Part shown: positions 32,424-64,000 of the stretch, in pieces
Layout: the number at the start of each line of letters is the position of its first letter
How positions within the stretch are numbered: the first letter of the stretch is position 1
Assembly: GCF_003265705.1 (NCBI RefSeq)
Contig: NW_020312935.1
Span: 4,283,603 to 4,347,602, forward strand
Length of the DNA: 64,000 nucleotides
Direction: 5' to 3'
DNA from: Callorhinus ursinus
Lineage: Eukaryota; Chordata; Mammalia; Carnivora; Otariidae
Made by a program: the position numbers and the translations under genes
The notes under the pieces: generated by a model
Database searches by the model: none
What the model saw: the letters and a program-made list of their open reading frames with translations, nothing else
Told to the model about the DNA's origin: nothing

Positions 32424-34669
32424 AAGAAGTCTGCCTTCCACTGATAGAATTCATCAGAGTAATCCACAACAGGCTACAGGGGGTGTTCCCTTTTTTAATT
32501 TCAGCACTTAATTAATGTCTTAGAATGAAGATAATATTAATAGAAAATACAGAAGTAAAACATTCCTCCTGTTTATAAGCAGGACTATCTTTGGAGACAG
32601 CAAAATAAAACAAAGCAAAGCAAACCCCAAGCATTAGGAACCAAATCAGTGCTCTCAGAGAGGTAAGGCCTAATGGTCTTAAACATGGTCAAATGGCTAA
32701 AATTCAATTCTGACATGTATTTATCATTGCTCCCTGCCAAGAGACTCCATTAAAAAGAGATTTCCCGTTGTTCCCTGGCCACTTGGCCCAATTTGAGAGA
32801 GAACGAGCACATGAAAGGTAGAAAAGAGAATTCAACAAGTTTCTAGGAGGAAAGCAGAAGTGGCTGGCAGCAGGATCTCCAGCCAAGATGAGTGTGGAAG
32901 GAGGTTTTCCAAGGAGAGTTCTGGTGAGCCGGGAAAGGCTCGGACCCGAGAGAGGTTGGAATTAATGCCACAGGAATAAACAGTGGCAGATTCGATGAAA
33001 TTCAGGTCCCCTTTGGGACCCTTATGCACAGATTGCCAGCTGCAAGCTGCCCCCTCCTCTGCCCACCCCCTCACCCCCGACCCCGGCAGATCTATCAAGG
33101 GAAAGGAAGTTAATGGAGATGGCAGATTAACCATCTCTTCGCCCTCTCCAGCCTCACCGCTCAAATGACAGTGAAGAAAGCTTTATAAAAGTCTTTCTCC
33201 ACAAGGGCAAAGACAACATAAGAGGATTCAGTGCCTGGACAAGGATGTTCAACAAAGTGTTCAAAGGTAGAAAGCAGGTGGAGGAGCATAATTGGCCAAG
33301 CAGAAGTTTTAACCTAAAACCCCGCAGAGGGAGATGCAGAGGAGAAATGAGCAAGTCCCCAGAGAGATGCAGTACCTGGGGCAGCGGGAGGGCAGGAAGA
33401 GAGCGGACAACTGCAGTAGTTAAAAGTCGTTTCTACATGGAAGGGTGGGACACCCAGGTCCCCATCCCCAGCCACAGAGCCTGGCTATGTCCCCTCTGCC
33501 AGCTCCAGGAGCCCAGGCTGAGGGGAGGGGCAAGAGAGCAAGAAAAAGTCAAGCGAGGGTCCAGGACTGCTGAGAACCTAGGTTCCTTCCTTCTCCTGAT
33601 CCCCAGCAAGCCTACAGGCAGGTGTATGCCGGCTCAGGTATATCCTTCCCCCCAGGCAGAGAACAGGAGTGTCTTCTGAAATACGGAGAGCCACAGAGCT
33701 TAGGGAAGGAGTTGTGTTCTCCCTTCCTGTGTGTTACAGCTGTCTCCTCCTGTCCTGATGGGCATCCATTCAACAGTCTTATCTTTTGAGTGGCAGTTTG
33801 GGCCCTGGCCTGGGAGGGACCCAGGAGTATCACAGATCCCAGGCTGGATCCCGCAATGGTTTGTCTTGATGAGTTTCTGCCTCCATCTTTCTCAAAGCCA
33901 TGGCCAGAAGCGTAGCAGAGGCAGTTTGGTTTTGCTGCAGTTGGCTGGTTGGCCTGCTTTTCATGAAACGGGAGGGAGCAGTGGGCCGGTGCCCAGGCCC
34001 TGTCCAGCCTGGAGCTTACTTAGAGCCCTGACCCCCAGCAGGTGCACTCCCAGGCACCACCGACAGGCTCTGGGTGCTGCAGCACACTTGCGAGCTTGTT
34101 CAACATTTTGCATTTTGTTCTATTCTGACCCTCGGAAATCTTGCTCTTGTTTTTGAACAAGAATTTTTGGCTTTCTCTTTTTTTATATTTTACGTGTCTT
34201 TATTATATGTTTGGAATGGAGAGGTTGGCCAAGTCGTGAACTCACTGTGCCATCGTGACAGAATGCATTTTGGTTTCTAACATTACTTTACCCCAAAAAG
34301 AACAAAGAAGAGTTGATTCTGTGTTTGGGGCAACAGAACTGAAGTTGGGGACAGAATATCATAGAGACCATCAGAGACATCCAAAAGAGCGACAAGAGAG
34401 GCAAGTTGAAGGGGCCAAAACTGACAGGCATCAATAAGAAAATGATTACTGTCACTGGGACCAACTGAATCAGATTCAGACCCTGAATCCATGATGTCCA
34501 AATGGTATGGACAAAAGTGCGCCGAAGAAGTCACATGCTCCGATCTGAGTCTGTTGAAGCTTGACTCGTAAAGCACAGGCTATAGAAAAGTGAGCTGGAC
34601 TGTGGTACTTCAATCAACCTCAGAATCAGAGGGACCTGATAAGTAAGAGGATATTAAAAACTTAGATTC

Positions 34670-34853
34670 GGGGGCGCCCAGGTCGCTCAGTTGTTAAGCA
34701 TCTGCCTTCGGCTCAGGTCACGATCCTGGGGTCCTGGGATCGAGCCCCGCATCGGGCTCCCTGCTCGGCGGGAGGCCTGCTTCTCCCTCTCCCACTCCCC
34801 TCTCTCACTGTCTCTGTCAAATAAATAAATAAAATCTTTAAAACAACAACAAC
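34670..34853 (+). mobile_element. CAN-SINE, with an AAC-repeat tail
   Basis: Carries the CTCGGCGGGAGGCCTGC middle that I associate with bear/pinniped copies. Tail of AAC units; flanks AACTTAGATTC and AACTTTGATTC. Confidence 0.94.
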
Positions 34854-35759
34854 AACTTTGATTCACGGGGTAGGTCATAGGGAAACGAGCTAGGGTAAGA
34901 ACTTTGGGCACAAACTCCATTTTCTTTGGATGGGGCTGGGGCCTTGTTGATGCCGAGTCCGGCTGAAGAACCAGGAGAGCTTGCTATCTGCAAGCATACC
35001 TCTAAACAGAGACACAGAGATCTTTAGGGTTTTTCTAGAAGGGTGATGTGAGCCCTAATATAGAATGCCAGTCGGGTAGCAAGAACTGAGACTCTAGATC
35101 CAGGGAGATCCCACCTTATTGACAGTGAGACAGAAACTCTCACTGACCCATGGGAGACCCACTGGAGATCTGGGGCGACAAAGGAAGTCCTATCAGCTCT
35201 TTACTTCCAAAATAACCTTATAGCTTTGGCTAATTACATGAGGAACTTACTACAGAGTGTAGAGAGAGGTAGGGGGGCCTCTCTGCCTGCCTAGTTCTAC
35301 CTGAAACACTTCAGAATAAGAAAAAAAAAATGAGAATATAAGAAAAGCAAAGAGAGGTACTTAGAACCCCCCAGGGTGAAAGACTAGATGAGGAAGAAAC
35401 AGTTGTATTATATTATACTATTAATTCTGGAGCAAAAAATATTTATTTATATAATCATATAATACAGATGCTTTCTGTTGCTTTTCAGCTTTTTTAATAA
35501 ACCTTTAGAAAAAGTACAGATGATTTCCTTGTGATTACCCAGTACAATGTTAAAAGAAAAAAATGAAAAAAAGAATCTGATTGTGTAGAAATAAAAGGAC
35601 AGCTAGCCAAAGTCAGGGGAGGGAATGCAGATGGAGTGCTGGAAGAGCAGCCAGGGGAGCTCAGATGCAGTTCTCAAACTGGGGTGACAAGAGACCCTAT
35701 CCATTGCTAAGGCTAGGAACACAGGAAACTTTTTGAGAGCCATGGGGTAGACTCTGTTG

Positions 35760-36400
35760 GGCATTTAAAGTTCTATCTGGAAGGATACAAAAGCAACTAA
35801 CAATCATAGCCTCTAGCAGGTGATCAGAGCGGCCGAGGAATGAGGAACAAGAATAAAGGGGGGAGGGTAGCCTTTCACTGCAGACCCTTTGTATCTTTGA
35901 ATTTTAAAACTTTTTAAAATTTTTAAGTAAAAATAAAGGTAAGTCAGCAACCATCCAACTTCCAGGACTGCCTCCCCCACCCTGGAAGAGCAGCACCGGT
36001 GCACAAGACCCACCAAAGGACATTCGCTGAAGCTCTGCAGCCAAGAGCAAACGGTTGGATGCAACCATAATGTCCCTTAGGATGGAGATGGGCGTATTGT
36101 AGGAACCATACTGGGGAATATCATGCAGTATAGAATCATTTAGACCTACGTTCAGGAAAATGGAAAGGTTTCCTTAATACCTTGTTGAATGAGACAAGTG
36201 AGTTAACATAGGTAAATCCCATTTTGGGGTATATCTAAAAATGACATGTATACATGATCCGCATGTGCACACTAAGTAGTATGGAAGGGCCGCAGCAAAC
36301 TTAATGGCAGTTATTTCTCAGGTAAGACTGGGGAGAACAGTTTCCATCTGAGCATGTCTTATTTGAATTTGTTATGGGATGTCTGCATAACGTGTAGACT
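35760..36400 (+). mobile_element. Old L1 3'-end fragments
   Basis: TATCTGGAAGGATACAAAAG, then GGGAGGGTAGCCTTTCACTG and CTTTGTATCTTTGAATTTT match old L1M 3' UTRs; 36090-36400 looks like a second, separate piece. Confidence 0.6.
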
Positions 36401-36669
36401 TTTTTTCAATCATTTTCTCAAAGCACAGCATTGCTCTGTCAAGTGAGAAAAGGCTTTGGAGGGGCGCAGTGAATTCATGGAATAAACTCCAGGGAGGAAA
36501 AACTCTGAACATCTCTGCCTCCCTTGAGAAGGGCAAGGCTTGATCGACGTCATTTCCATGTCAAATGCCTTAAGACACAACAGCATGGTGATCTGTCCCA
36601 TATGAATCCTTAAGAGTTCAGGAAAGTGGGGGGCAAGACCTCATATGACCATTAGCTCAAGATCATGGC

Positions 36670-36720
36670 ATCCCTCTGTCATTGTGGGACTCAGTAAATG
36701 CTTCTCGAATGAACAACTGC
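36670..36720 (+). repeat. L2 3'-end scrap
   Basis: GGACTCAGTAAATGCTTCTC followed by GAATGAA resembles the L2 terminal sequence; small. Confidence 0.4.
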
Positions 36721-37054
36721 CCAGACACTGTCCCCAGGAGCTGGTTTGCAAAACCCCACCCAACCTGCAGCCACAGCAGTTCATGTTCTGGCCCCACAAC
36801 AACTGATCACAGAAACCCTGGCCTGGCAGGGGGAGGATGGGGGAGTCCAATCCTGACCAAGGGCTGCCCCCGTGACCCCTGCACAAGGACTCAGCCACCC
36901 ATAAGTGTGACTGTCTCGGTTAATAACACACACATTTTAGGAAAAACCAGCAAGGTCACGGAACTTCCACCCCTATCTCGGCCTGGAGGGTCTGTGGGGC
37001 CCAGAGGCCTCCCGTCCAGAGGACAGCGATTTTGTAGACATCCACACCAACACC

Positions 37055-38967
37055 ACCCACAGCTGCTGATTTTTTTATTGCACAAGAAACTGGCAATACC
37101 AAGGCAAGGGGGAAGGCATTACAAAACCATCCGTTGACCAACCCAGAGCTACCGAAGGACATTCTACACAACACCTCAGTTATATACATGTATGTACACA
37201 CACGCACACACATGAACACACTCTGAATACTGAGGAGTCTCAGGCTTCCAAACCCCACACAGCAGCTTGCACCCCAACCCCCCCAGGAGAGAGGGACACT
37301 GCAGGGAAGCACAGCAAATGACTCAAGGAAAGAAAAAAGGTTGAGCTCCAGTGAGCCGAGACACTCAAATCAGCACACACAACAGAGCGGACACGGGCTG
37401 TCCCTCCTGGGCAGCGGGGAGGGGGGGAGAAAATGATCTGGGGATGTAAGCCGGTCCTAAGAAGGCCCTGTGACTGGTCAGTGCGCCTGCCTAGGGTCCT
37501 AGGAAGCTCAAGCTAGTCTGCAGCTGGTGCTCAGTAAGAGAGCCCCAGGGGCCTAGACCAGGTTGCTCATGACCACCACCCCTCCAGCATCCCAGAGGAG
37601 CATGTCCGCCTTGCACATCTCCACACATGTCGGAGACTGGCAGGAGCTCCAGAAACCAAGTCAGACTGTGTGCGGCAGCTCGAGACCCTTCCTCTGGTCT
37701 CCAAGAGCATCATTTTCCATGTGCAGATAAAGCCTCACTTCCAGGCAGGATGAACATGCTCTAGGGTGGCTGGGACAGGAGGTGGTGCATTCTCAACAGG
37801 AGACTAATGGACCTGCCTGTAGCCTCAGGGGCTGGTACGGAATGACAGGGTCACCCACCCCAACATGCTCCATCACTTGAGGCTGCCTGGAAAACTACAT
37901 CTAGCAAAGGAAGTTCTCTACCAAAGGTGGCCAGATTGGGCGACACCCGGGATACCACCCCCTCCCCTCTCTGTCAAGGCCTGGGGACTAGGCCGCTGTG
38001 AAGCTGGGCCGCCGGGTCAGGCCAGTCTGAGCTCACAGAATTGCTAAGGGGGTTCCTAAGAGGAGCAGCTGTTTGGGAAATTCTTGGACCAACGGTGCCG
38101 GGTCCCTCCAGGTCCCAGCGACTCCCGGTGTACCAGCTCCTTGGCAGAAAGTGACAGCGGCACACCAACATCAAAACACAAAGTAACCCTACACACAAAA
38201 TGCTTCAAGTTGATATAAAAGGGAAAAAAGAAAGTCTGAGGGAGTTTGTGGTTTCCAGCCCACTCACACCCAAGCAGCTGGTACAACCCTTTATTCGCAG
38301 GAAAGAACAAATTGTCCCGCACCAAGTGCAGAGATGGGCCTCGCTGCTCAGCCTCAGTGGCTGGGTCCTGCTGGGAAAGGCAGCGGCGGGCCTCGACCCA
38401 GAGCTCTCTCCGGGCATGGGAAGAGTTCCTCTCCCTCAAACCTCCATTTTATACAGATCACTGGAAAAGTTCTACTTAAAACAGAACCTCTTTTCCTGGC
38501 AAAGACCCTGGGCCTTCTCAGCCCAGAAGAGTTACCCCGAGTGAGCAGCCAGTGTCCTTCTTGCCTAACTAGCCCGTGAAAACCAGGGCTTCTGCTGCAG
38601 CTCTTCGGCACAGGGCCCCCTTCCCCACACACTCATGTATGCCTAGCACTGGTCTTAGGGGAAAAGGAGGAAGAGCTTACAGAGAGGGTCAGGCCCCCAG
38701 ACTTTGCAATGGGTGACGGGGCCAAAGGTGACATGGGGGCTTTATTCCAGACTGCCACCAGTGGGTAGGAGAAAGGAGGGGACAGGCAGGGCCTCTTGAG
38801 GTCGGGCTCTGCTACCACCAGCCTGATGACAGTGTGGTCCCACGCACGGCCACCACCTGGCAGGGGTGGGGGCCTCCCAGGAGCTCTGTGGCCACTGGCC
38901 TCTCGGGCAGGAAGAACTCATGACTACATGTGCGCTGGGGGGGGTGTGTGTGGGGGGGCAGCCTCAG
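37055..38967 (-). other. WWP2: WWP2 3' UTR with three AATAAA signals
   Basis: Follows the stop codon on the - strand. AATAAA (TTTATT on +) occurs at 38741-38746, 38290-38295 and 37074-37079. The distal one is followed, 15-40 nt further along the transcript, by a strongly GT-rich stretch (37030-37060), which marks it as the best main cleavage signal and gives about 1.9 kb of 3' UTR. The end at 37055 is an estimate. There is no SINE inside. Confidence 0.75.
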
Positions 38968-58555
<19,588 letters not shown>

Positions 58556-59339
58556 CTAAGGGAGGGTTAAGCATGGGGTCTGGCCAGGCAAGCCCCAGTC
58601 ACAGAGGCTTCTGGGGCTTACAGGATTAAAGCAGTCATTTGTGGCTGCCTCCTCACCATTAGCTCCTGATTTCCATTTAGGAGATCCATGTTGTTCTGGG
58701 GGAGGTGACTCTACTCCTAAGTGCAGAGGTGAGCAGCTGACTGGATCAGGAGTGGGTATGTGACCTATGTTGAGCTTAATCAGGGCAAATCTCATGACTT
58801 TTGCTAGGAATTCGAGGAAAAATATAGTCTCTCTTCCTTGCCAGGTATGACTGAGAAAGCATGCAGTCCTAGGAGGCGCTGGCTGCCATCTTGGACCCAA
58901 ATACAATATGAAGTTGACCCAATAGATGACAGAGTAGAAAAACAAAACAAAACAAAAAAAGCCAGCCCATTGGTGATATTTTTGAGTCACCAGATCAGGC
59001 TTCACTTGAAACCAGGATCTACGTCTAGAATTTTCAGTTACATTAGCCAGTGAATTCTCTTCATTATTTAAGCCAATTTGGATCCCAATTTTTGTTACTT
59101 GCAACAGAAATCATCCTGATATAAAGTGCCAGTGAAAACATGTCCCATGGTCATGAGAAGAAGAGTTGGTATGAACAACAGCAGGATTCTCTACAGTATT
59201 TTTAGTGAGAAAGCAACCTTTCCAAAGTACTAAAATACCTAAAATACCCATGGGCAAGGCAAGGCTAGAACAGATGGTAAAAATCTTCAACTGTGCTTGG
59301 TAGGTATAACTTGATTTGCACACACTGAGGGAAGAAGTG

Positions 59340-60260
59340 ATCAAAAGAAAGTAAGAGAGGGAACTTTATGGAATGATGGAAATGCTTTAACATTTTGATG
59401 CAGTGTAGGACACGAATGTATGCATTTGTCAAAACTCAGCCAACTATGTACCTGAGATCTCTTTAACTTATTGTACGTAAATCATACTTCAATTTTAAAA
59501 AGTGAATTTGAATCTAATCATGCCTCCATATCCAACTACCAGTTTACAGGGAAGACAAGGGATAGAGGAGCATGTTACCCAACACCTCAAGGTCACATCA
59601 GTTACATCCAGAATATGAGAAATTCTACAAATGCCAATGATCTTCAAGAAATAAATGGTCAGAAAAAAATAAGAAAGGGTGAGGGACTTACAGATTACGA
59701 GAGACTTATGAGACATAACAGCCAAAAGCAACATGATGGTTGAATCTGTCTGAATCTGACTCAAAGAGTTTGAATCTGACTCAAACAAATCAACTGTAAA
59801 AACATTTTTAAGACAATTGGGGAAAACGGAACATGGATTGGGTATGAAGTAAGGAAATATTATTAATTTTGTTGGGTGGGATAATGGTATTTTAGTTTAG
59901 TTTTTCTTTTTTAAAAGTAATCTCTATGCCCAACATTGGGTTCAAACTCACAACCCCAAGATTAAAGGTTGCATGCTCTACCGACTGAACCAGCGAGGTG
60001 CCCCTAGTTGTTTTTTTTTTTAAACCCTTATCTGTTAGAGATGTATGTGATATATTTATGGTTCAAAGTATATGACATACGGGATATGCTTTAAAATTTA
60101 TCAGTCCCCTCCCTTGAAAAGTAGAAGGTCAGATGAAACAAAATGTTATTAATTGTCAGAACCAGGTGGTGGTTACAAGGAATTCATTGCACTACTCTCT
60201 CCAATTTGGTGTATGGCTGATGTTTGCATCATAAATTTGAAAGGGGAACAGGGAAAAAAG
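59340..60260 (+). mobile_element. Old L1 3' end(s), interrupted by a SINE
   Basis: ATTGTACGTAAATCATACTT closes one 3'-end-like piece near 59500. 59650-60250 (GAGACTTATGAGACATAACA, GGGATAATGGTATTTTAG, TCTGTTAGAGATGTATGTG, GGGATATGCTTTAAAAT) follows another old L1M 3' UTR. Confidence 0.65.
59900..60004 (-). mobile_element. Short old CAN-SINE, antisense, in L1
   Basis: ATCTCTATGCCCAACATTGG then GGTTGCATGCTCTACCGACT and GAGGTGCCCC. Same subtype as 10411 and 26055. Confidence 0.87.
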
Positions 60261-60359
60261 GGGCTTTAAAAAGATAATAGATACCACTGAAGAAAACAGC
60301 ATTAACCCAATACAAAGGGAACCAATAAGGATTACACTATATGTGTTGGAAAGTCTTTG

Positions 60360-61040
60360 TTCCCTAACTACCTTCTCATTTATTTCATCTTCTCTGAATC
60401 TTTATCTTACTCAAATGCTTACCATGCTTTGGTCTGGTACCTTCCTCAATTTTCAGGGTTAACTTCTTAAATGACTTTTTTTGGCCACCTCTTCAATGAT
60501 TCTTTTAACTCAAAGCCTCTCTAAAAATGGCTTCTCTTTAAGGAGTTCCCAGTCCCGATGGCCAGTGCCCACCCTGTGTCTGGATTCTGCCTGCTAGACT
60601 GCTTTGCCTTCACGACCTACTGTCACTTTGGACTCAACTAAATGCCACAGCTCTCTCCCTAAACCTGAGTCTTCCCCGGTCTTCCTCCTGCTAGTCCTCC
60701 TCCCAGGGGTGAAGCTACCCCATCATTCCTGACACTTCCCTTCCTGCTGATGTGAATTAACCATTCAGCCCGAGGGCTTCTTAAGGTTATCACCTACCCT
60801 TGACTTTCCGTTTCTCTGTCCAACTATATCGGAACAAATCTCCCCACTCTGAGTCAGCCTATAAACTTCCATGGGGATTATCATACCAGACATCCCCCCC
60901 CACCCACTTGTGTGTGATGCTCCTGCTCAAAAACTTCAACTGACTCCCCACCACCCTTAAGTCAAAACCTCAAATTAGTATTCAAGGCTTACAACAAATT
61001 GGAACCTTCCCACCTTTCCCATAAATCCTCTCAACTTATT
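60360..61040 (+). mobile_element. Probable LINE-2 remnant
   Basis: GCTCAAAAACTTCAACTGAC, CTTAAGTCAAAACCTCAAAT and GTATTCAAGGCTTACAACAA match the region before the L2 3' end as I recall it. Confidence 0.55.
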
Positions 61041-62280
61041 GATTTTTATTTTTATTTTTTTAATCAAAGGAATCATGTATCAATAGTTTAAAAATACAAA
61101 TAGTTCTAAAGGAGGTACAATAAAAAAAAATAGCATCTCTTTCCCTACCTCTCCCCATTGCTGATTCCTGCTCCTCAGAAGCAACAACTTTCAATTCTCA
61201 ACTGCTTCTTCTATTTACAGCCATATTTCTGAATAACATGCTTCTTCTATTATGTCTTGATTTCTGTCATATTAGACGTTACTGGTGAACTTTCTACTGT
61301 CAGAGCTGAGCATTTATTATATCCCACCCCACAAGACACACAGTGCCCTCTCCTCCCCCCAGACTCCCAATTTAAAAAAATCATCATTAAATCAACATTC
61401 AGAGTTTGTATTATGACTTTGTAGAATACTAGAAATACATTTCCTTACTTGTACAACTTTTTCTTCTTTTCTGAAGTTAAAGAATTATGTATTTCATTCT
61501 GCTTGGTTTTCAAGAACCTATCACTACTGCCCCCCCAGATTCTCATAGTACAGGTGGCCTTTTGGTGTGAGTTAAATGTGCCTAGCCATGTCTCTCCAAG
61601 CACACTTCGTCCTATGTGGACACCTGTCCTCCAGACCAGCTCTACATCACCTGAGTCATCTTCCCTCACCTTCCTCTTGGGAACGTCTATGGCCCCTGAA
61701 AGGAGTCCCCTATGTCCTGCATCTCATGACTTCTTTCTTGGTTTCCTCTCGTTTGGTAGAACAAATCATCTAGTAGCTTCTGAGAAAGAATGAACCGAAG
61801 TGAATTGTTTGAAACACTGAAAATACCTTAATTGCAACCCTCACAGTTGAGTGTTAAGATGACTAAGAGTTGATTTCCAGACAGGAAATAATTTTCCATC
61901 AGAATTTTAAGGGTCCAGCTCCACAGTTGGCTGTTGAGACGAGAAATGGCATTCTTGATTCCTGATCCTTGATATGTACCCTATTTTTACCTTCTGGAGG
62001 CTTCTGAGATGTTCTCTTGTCATCCCAAAATTTCACTAGAATGTGCCCTGGAGTCACTCTTATCCCATTCTCTGGGTTGGGCATTTGGTAGGCCCTTTGA
62101 GTTTGAATACTTTATCTCTCAATTCTAGCAAAATCCTTTTATTCTTTCTTTGAAAATTTCTTATCCTCTATTTCTAGTTCTTGCTAGAACTATTCGTGAA
62201 TGATGCTGAAGCTCCTAACTCATCCTCTAATCTCCAACATTATCTTTCAATCCTGTAATTTTTATTTCTGCTGTTATATA

Positions 62281-62754
62281 TAGTTGACCCTTGATCAGCA
62301 AGGGTTTGAACTGTGGGGGTCCACTTATATGTGGATTTATTTCAATAAAAACAACACAGTACTGTAAATGTATTTTTCTTCCTTATGATTTTCTTAACAC
62401 TTCCTTTTCTCTAGCTTACTTTATTGTAAGATTACAGTATATAATACATATAACATACAAAATATTTGTTAATCAATTGTAAGGCTCTGGTCAACAGTAA
62501 GCTATTAGTAGTTAAGTTTTGGGGGAGTCAAAGTTATATCCATATTTTCTTTTTTTTTTTTTAAGATTTTATTTATTTATTCATGAAAGACAGAGAGAAA
62601 GAGAGAGGCAGAGGGAGAAGCAGGCTCCCAAGGAGGAGGGAGCCTGACGCAGGACTCGATCCCAGGACCCTGGGATCATGACCTGAGCCAAATATTTTCA
62701 ACTGTGTAGGGGGTCAGCTCTCCTAACACCTAGGCTGTTCAATGGTCAGCTATA
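62281..62754 (+). mobile_element. Tigger/mariner-like MITE with nested SINE
   Basis: Inverted ends GTTGACCCTTGATCAGC (62283-62299) and, reversed, GCTGACCATTGAACAGC at the right end (about 62734-62750), each next to TATA. CTAGCTTACTTTATTGTAAG and GGTCAACAGTAAGCTATTAG match a common TcMar-type element. Too short to encode transposase. Confidence 0.8.
62550..62691 (-). mobile_element. 5'-truncated CAN-SINE, antisense, inside the MITE
   Basis: TTTAAGATTTTATTTATTTA, GA-rich part, ending at GACCTGAGCCA, so the tRNA head is lost. Target repeat ATATTTTC at 62542-62549 and 62692-62699. Confidence 0.92.
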
Positions 62755-62780
62755 TATTAATTTCTAAAAGGCCTTCTTGG

Positions 62781-62989
62781 GGGGCGCCTGGGTGACTCAG
62801 TCGGTTAAGCGTCTGCCTTCATCTCAGGTAGTGATCCCGGGGTCCTGGGATCGAGCCCCACATCAGGCTCCCTGCTCAGTGGGGGGCCTGCTTCTCCCTC
62901 TCCCACACCCCCTGATTGTGTTCCCTCTCTTGCTGTCTCTCTCTCTGTGTCAAATAAATAAATAAAATCTTAAATAAAAAATAAAAAAT
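62781..62989 (+). mobile_element. CAN-SINE, first of a tandem pair
   Basis: Preceded by AAAAGGCCTTCTTGG (62766-62780) and followed by the same 15-mer (62990-63004). Confidence 0.95.
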
Positions 62990-63004
62990 AAAAGGCCTTC
63001 TTGG

Positions 63005-63213
63005 GATGCCTGGGTGGCTCAGTTGGTTAGGTGCCTGCCTTCAGCTCAGGTCATAATCCCAGCATCCTGGGATCGAGTCCCCCATTGGACTCCTTGCTCA
63101 GTGGGGAGCCTGCTTCTCCCTCTGCCTGCCACTCCCCCTGCTTGTGCGTCCTCTCTCTGACAAATAAATCAATAAAATCTTTTTAAAAATCTAAAAGAAT
63201 TAAAAATAAAAAT
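63005..63213 (+). mobile_element. CAN-SINE, second of a tandem pair
   Basis: Follows the second AAAAGGCCTTCTTGG; a third, mutated copy (AAGAGGCCTTGTT) starts at 63214. Confidence 0.94.
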
Positions 63214-63770
63214 AAGAGGCCTTGTTTCCTGCATGGTCCATTTTATGGTCTCCTGTTCTTGCACAGATGCTATATTTCCTCCCAAATTTTTGAGGATATG
63301 AATTATAATTTGGTTTTACCTTCCACATTGTTTTCACCAAGTCCCTCTTTCTCTGTCTGCTGGTCTCCGGCTGTTCTTTCACATTTAAAAGTGAGTCATT
63401 AAAATGCTGAATGGACGCTCTGGGTATCCAGGTCCAGGTGGGCTGACCAGCGGCTTCACTCCGCTGTTGGACTAAAAGACCCGCAAATAGCACCATCTGT
63501 AGTTCTCTTCCCTGAGACTGGTCACTTTATCCAGAAAAAACTCCAATCTTTAACTTGGGGACAGTACCCTTGCTTAATCCCTTTTTCTCTGAGTTCATCT
63601 CCGCCTTCCGCTACGGCTGTATCCCACAGGCCGGCTGTGTGCGTACATGTGTGGGAGAGGCATACACGTGTGCAGGCATGCATGTGACAGTAGGAGGCAA
63701 GTGACGGCTGACAACCTGAGAACGTAACTGCTCCCTGCACAGATTTCTGACTTAAGGGTTTTTTAGTCTC

Positions 63771-63772
<2 letters not shown>

Positions 63773-63818
<46 letters not shown>

Positions 63819-63882
63819 ACCCCAATGTCTGATTCACACACACACATACACACACACACACACCCCACCCCAATGTCTGATT
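63773..63882. repeat. CA repeats with a duplicated spacer
   Basis: (CA)n at 63773-63818 and 63834-63864, each followed by CCACCCCAATGTCTGATT (63817-63834 and 63865-63882). The larger repeat unit is 48 bp. Confidence 0.9.
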
Positions 63883-64000
63883 GCTGAGGCTTTCCAGGTC
63901 TCCGAGCTGCAAACTGGCTGGCTTCCCGGGGGATACCCACACTGCAAGCTTGGGTTTCAGCTTTCTCAGCTCTGCCATTTATCTATCAGCAACTAAACTT

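Larger units (their letters stand above)
24846..37054. other. PSMD7-WWP2 intergenic gap (tail to tail)
   Basis: 12.2 kb with no exon I recognise. Contents: SINEs at 26055, 28195, 28375, 29827, 32248 and 34670; L2 at about 28960-30590; L1 3' ends at about 30590 and 35760; an old LTR-like repeat at 31700; an AC microsatellite at 28846. Stretches 24.9-26.0, 26.2-28.1 and 32.5-34.6 kb show nothing further except the CTCF-like motif at 27381. Confidence 0.75.

Overview
This is a 64 kb window of nuclear DNA from a carnivoran mammal. The best guide to the organism is the roughly 30 copies of a lysine-tRNA-derived CAN-SINE: a head reading GGGGCGCCTGGGTGGCTCAG, a CT-rich stretch, and an AATAAA/A-rich tail. 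The head matches the form I know from arctoid carnivores (bears, pinnipeds, musteloids). It does not match the canid SINEC_Cf head. The assignment to Arctoidea is an inference from repeats only.

Two protein genes are present, in convergent (tail-to-tail) orientation. PSMD7 (19S proteasome subunit Rpn8) is complete on the + strand: seven coding exons from 16258 to 24338 encode 322 residues from a CpG-island promoter. WWP2 (NEDD4-family HECT E3 ubiquitin ligase) lies on the - strand. Its last 15 coding exons (58460 down to 38968) encode WW2, WW3, WW4 and the whole HECT domain, about residues 335-870. The 5' part of the gene lies beyond the right edge. A 3' UTR of about 1.9 kb runs down to about 37055. 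The cartilage microRNA gene MIR140 sits in WWP2 intron 16 at 44488-44588, on the same strand.

Layout: 1-15.9 kb is gene-free and repeat-dense, with SINEs, an L1 5' fragment at 4.67-5.41 kb and a long decayed L1 at 8.8-13.9 kb carrying five SINE insertions. 15.9-24.9 kb is PSMD7. 24.9-37.05 kb is the intergenic gap, with L2, L1 3' ends, SINEs and a CTCF-like motif. 37.05-64 kb is WWP2; its 3' UTR and most HECT exons are free of SINEs, while introns 9 and 10 hold SINEs, hAT- and Tigger-like DNA transposon relics and L1/L2 pieces.

Both genes serve the ubiquitin-proteasome system: WWP2 attaches ubiquitin and PSMD7 helps build the 19S lid that receives ubiquitylated proteins. Their adjacency is probably historical. 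Every splice junction read here keeps frame, and the exon lengths add up to the known protein sizes. I found no evidence of a previously undescribed system. The observations most worth checking are a perfect antioxidant-response element in PSMD7 intron 1, a CpG-rich block just upstream of WWP2 exon 11 (candidate WWP2-C/pri-miR-140 promoter), CTCF-like motifs, and repeated cases of two SINEs inserted in series at one target site.
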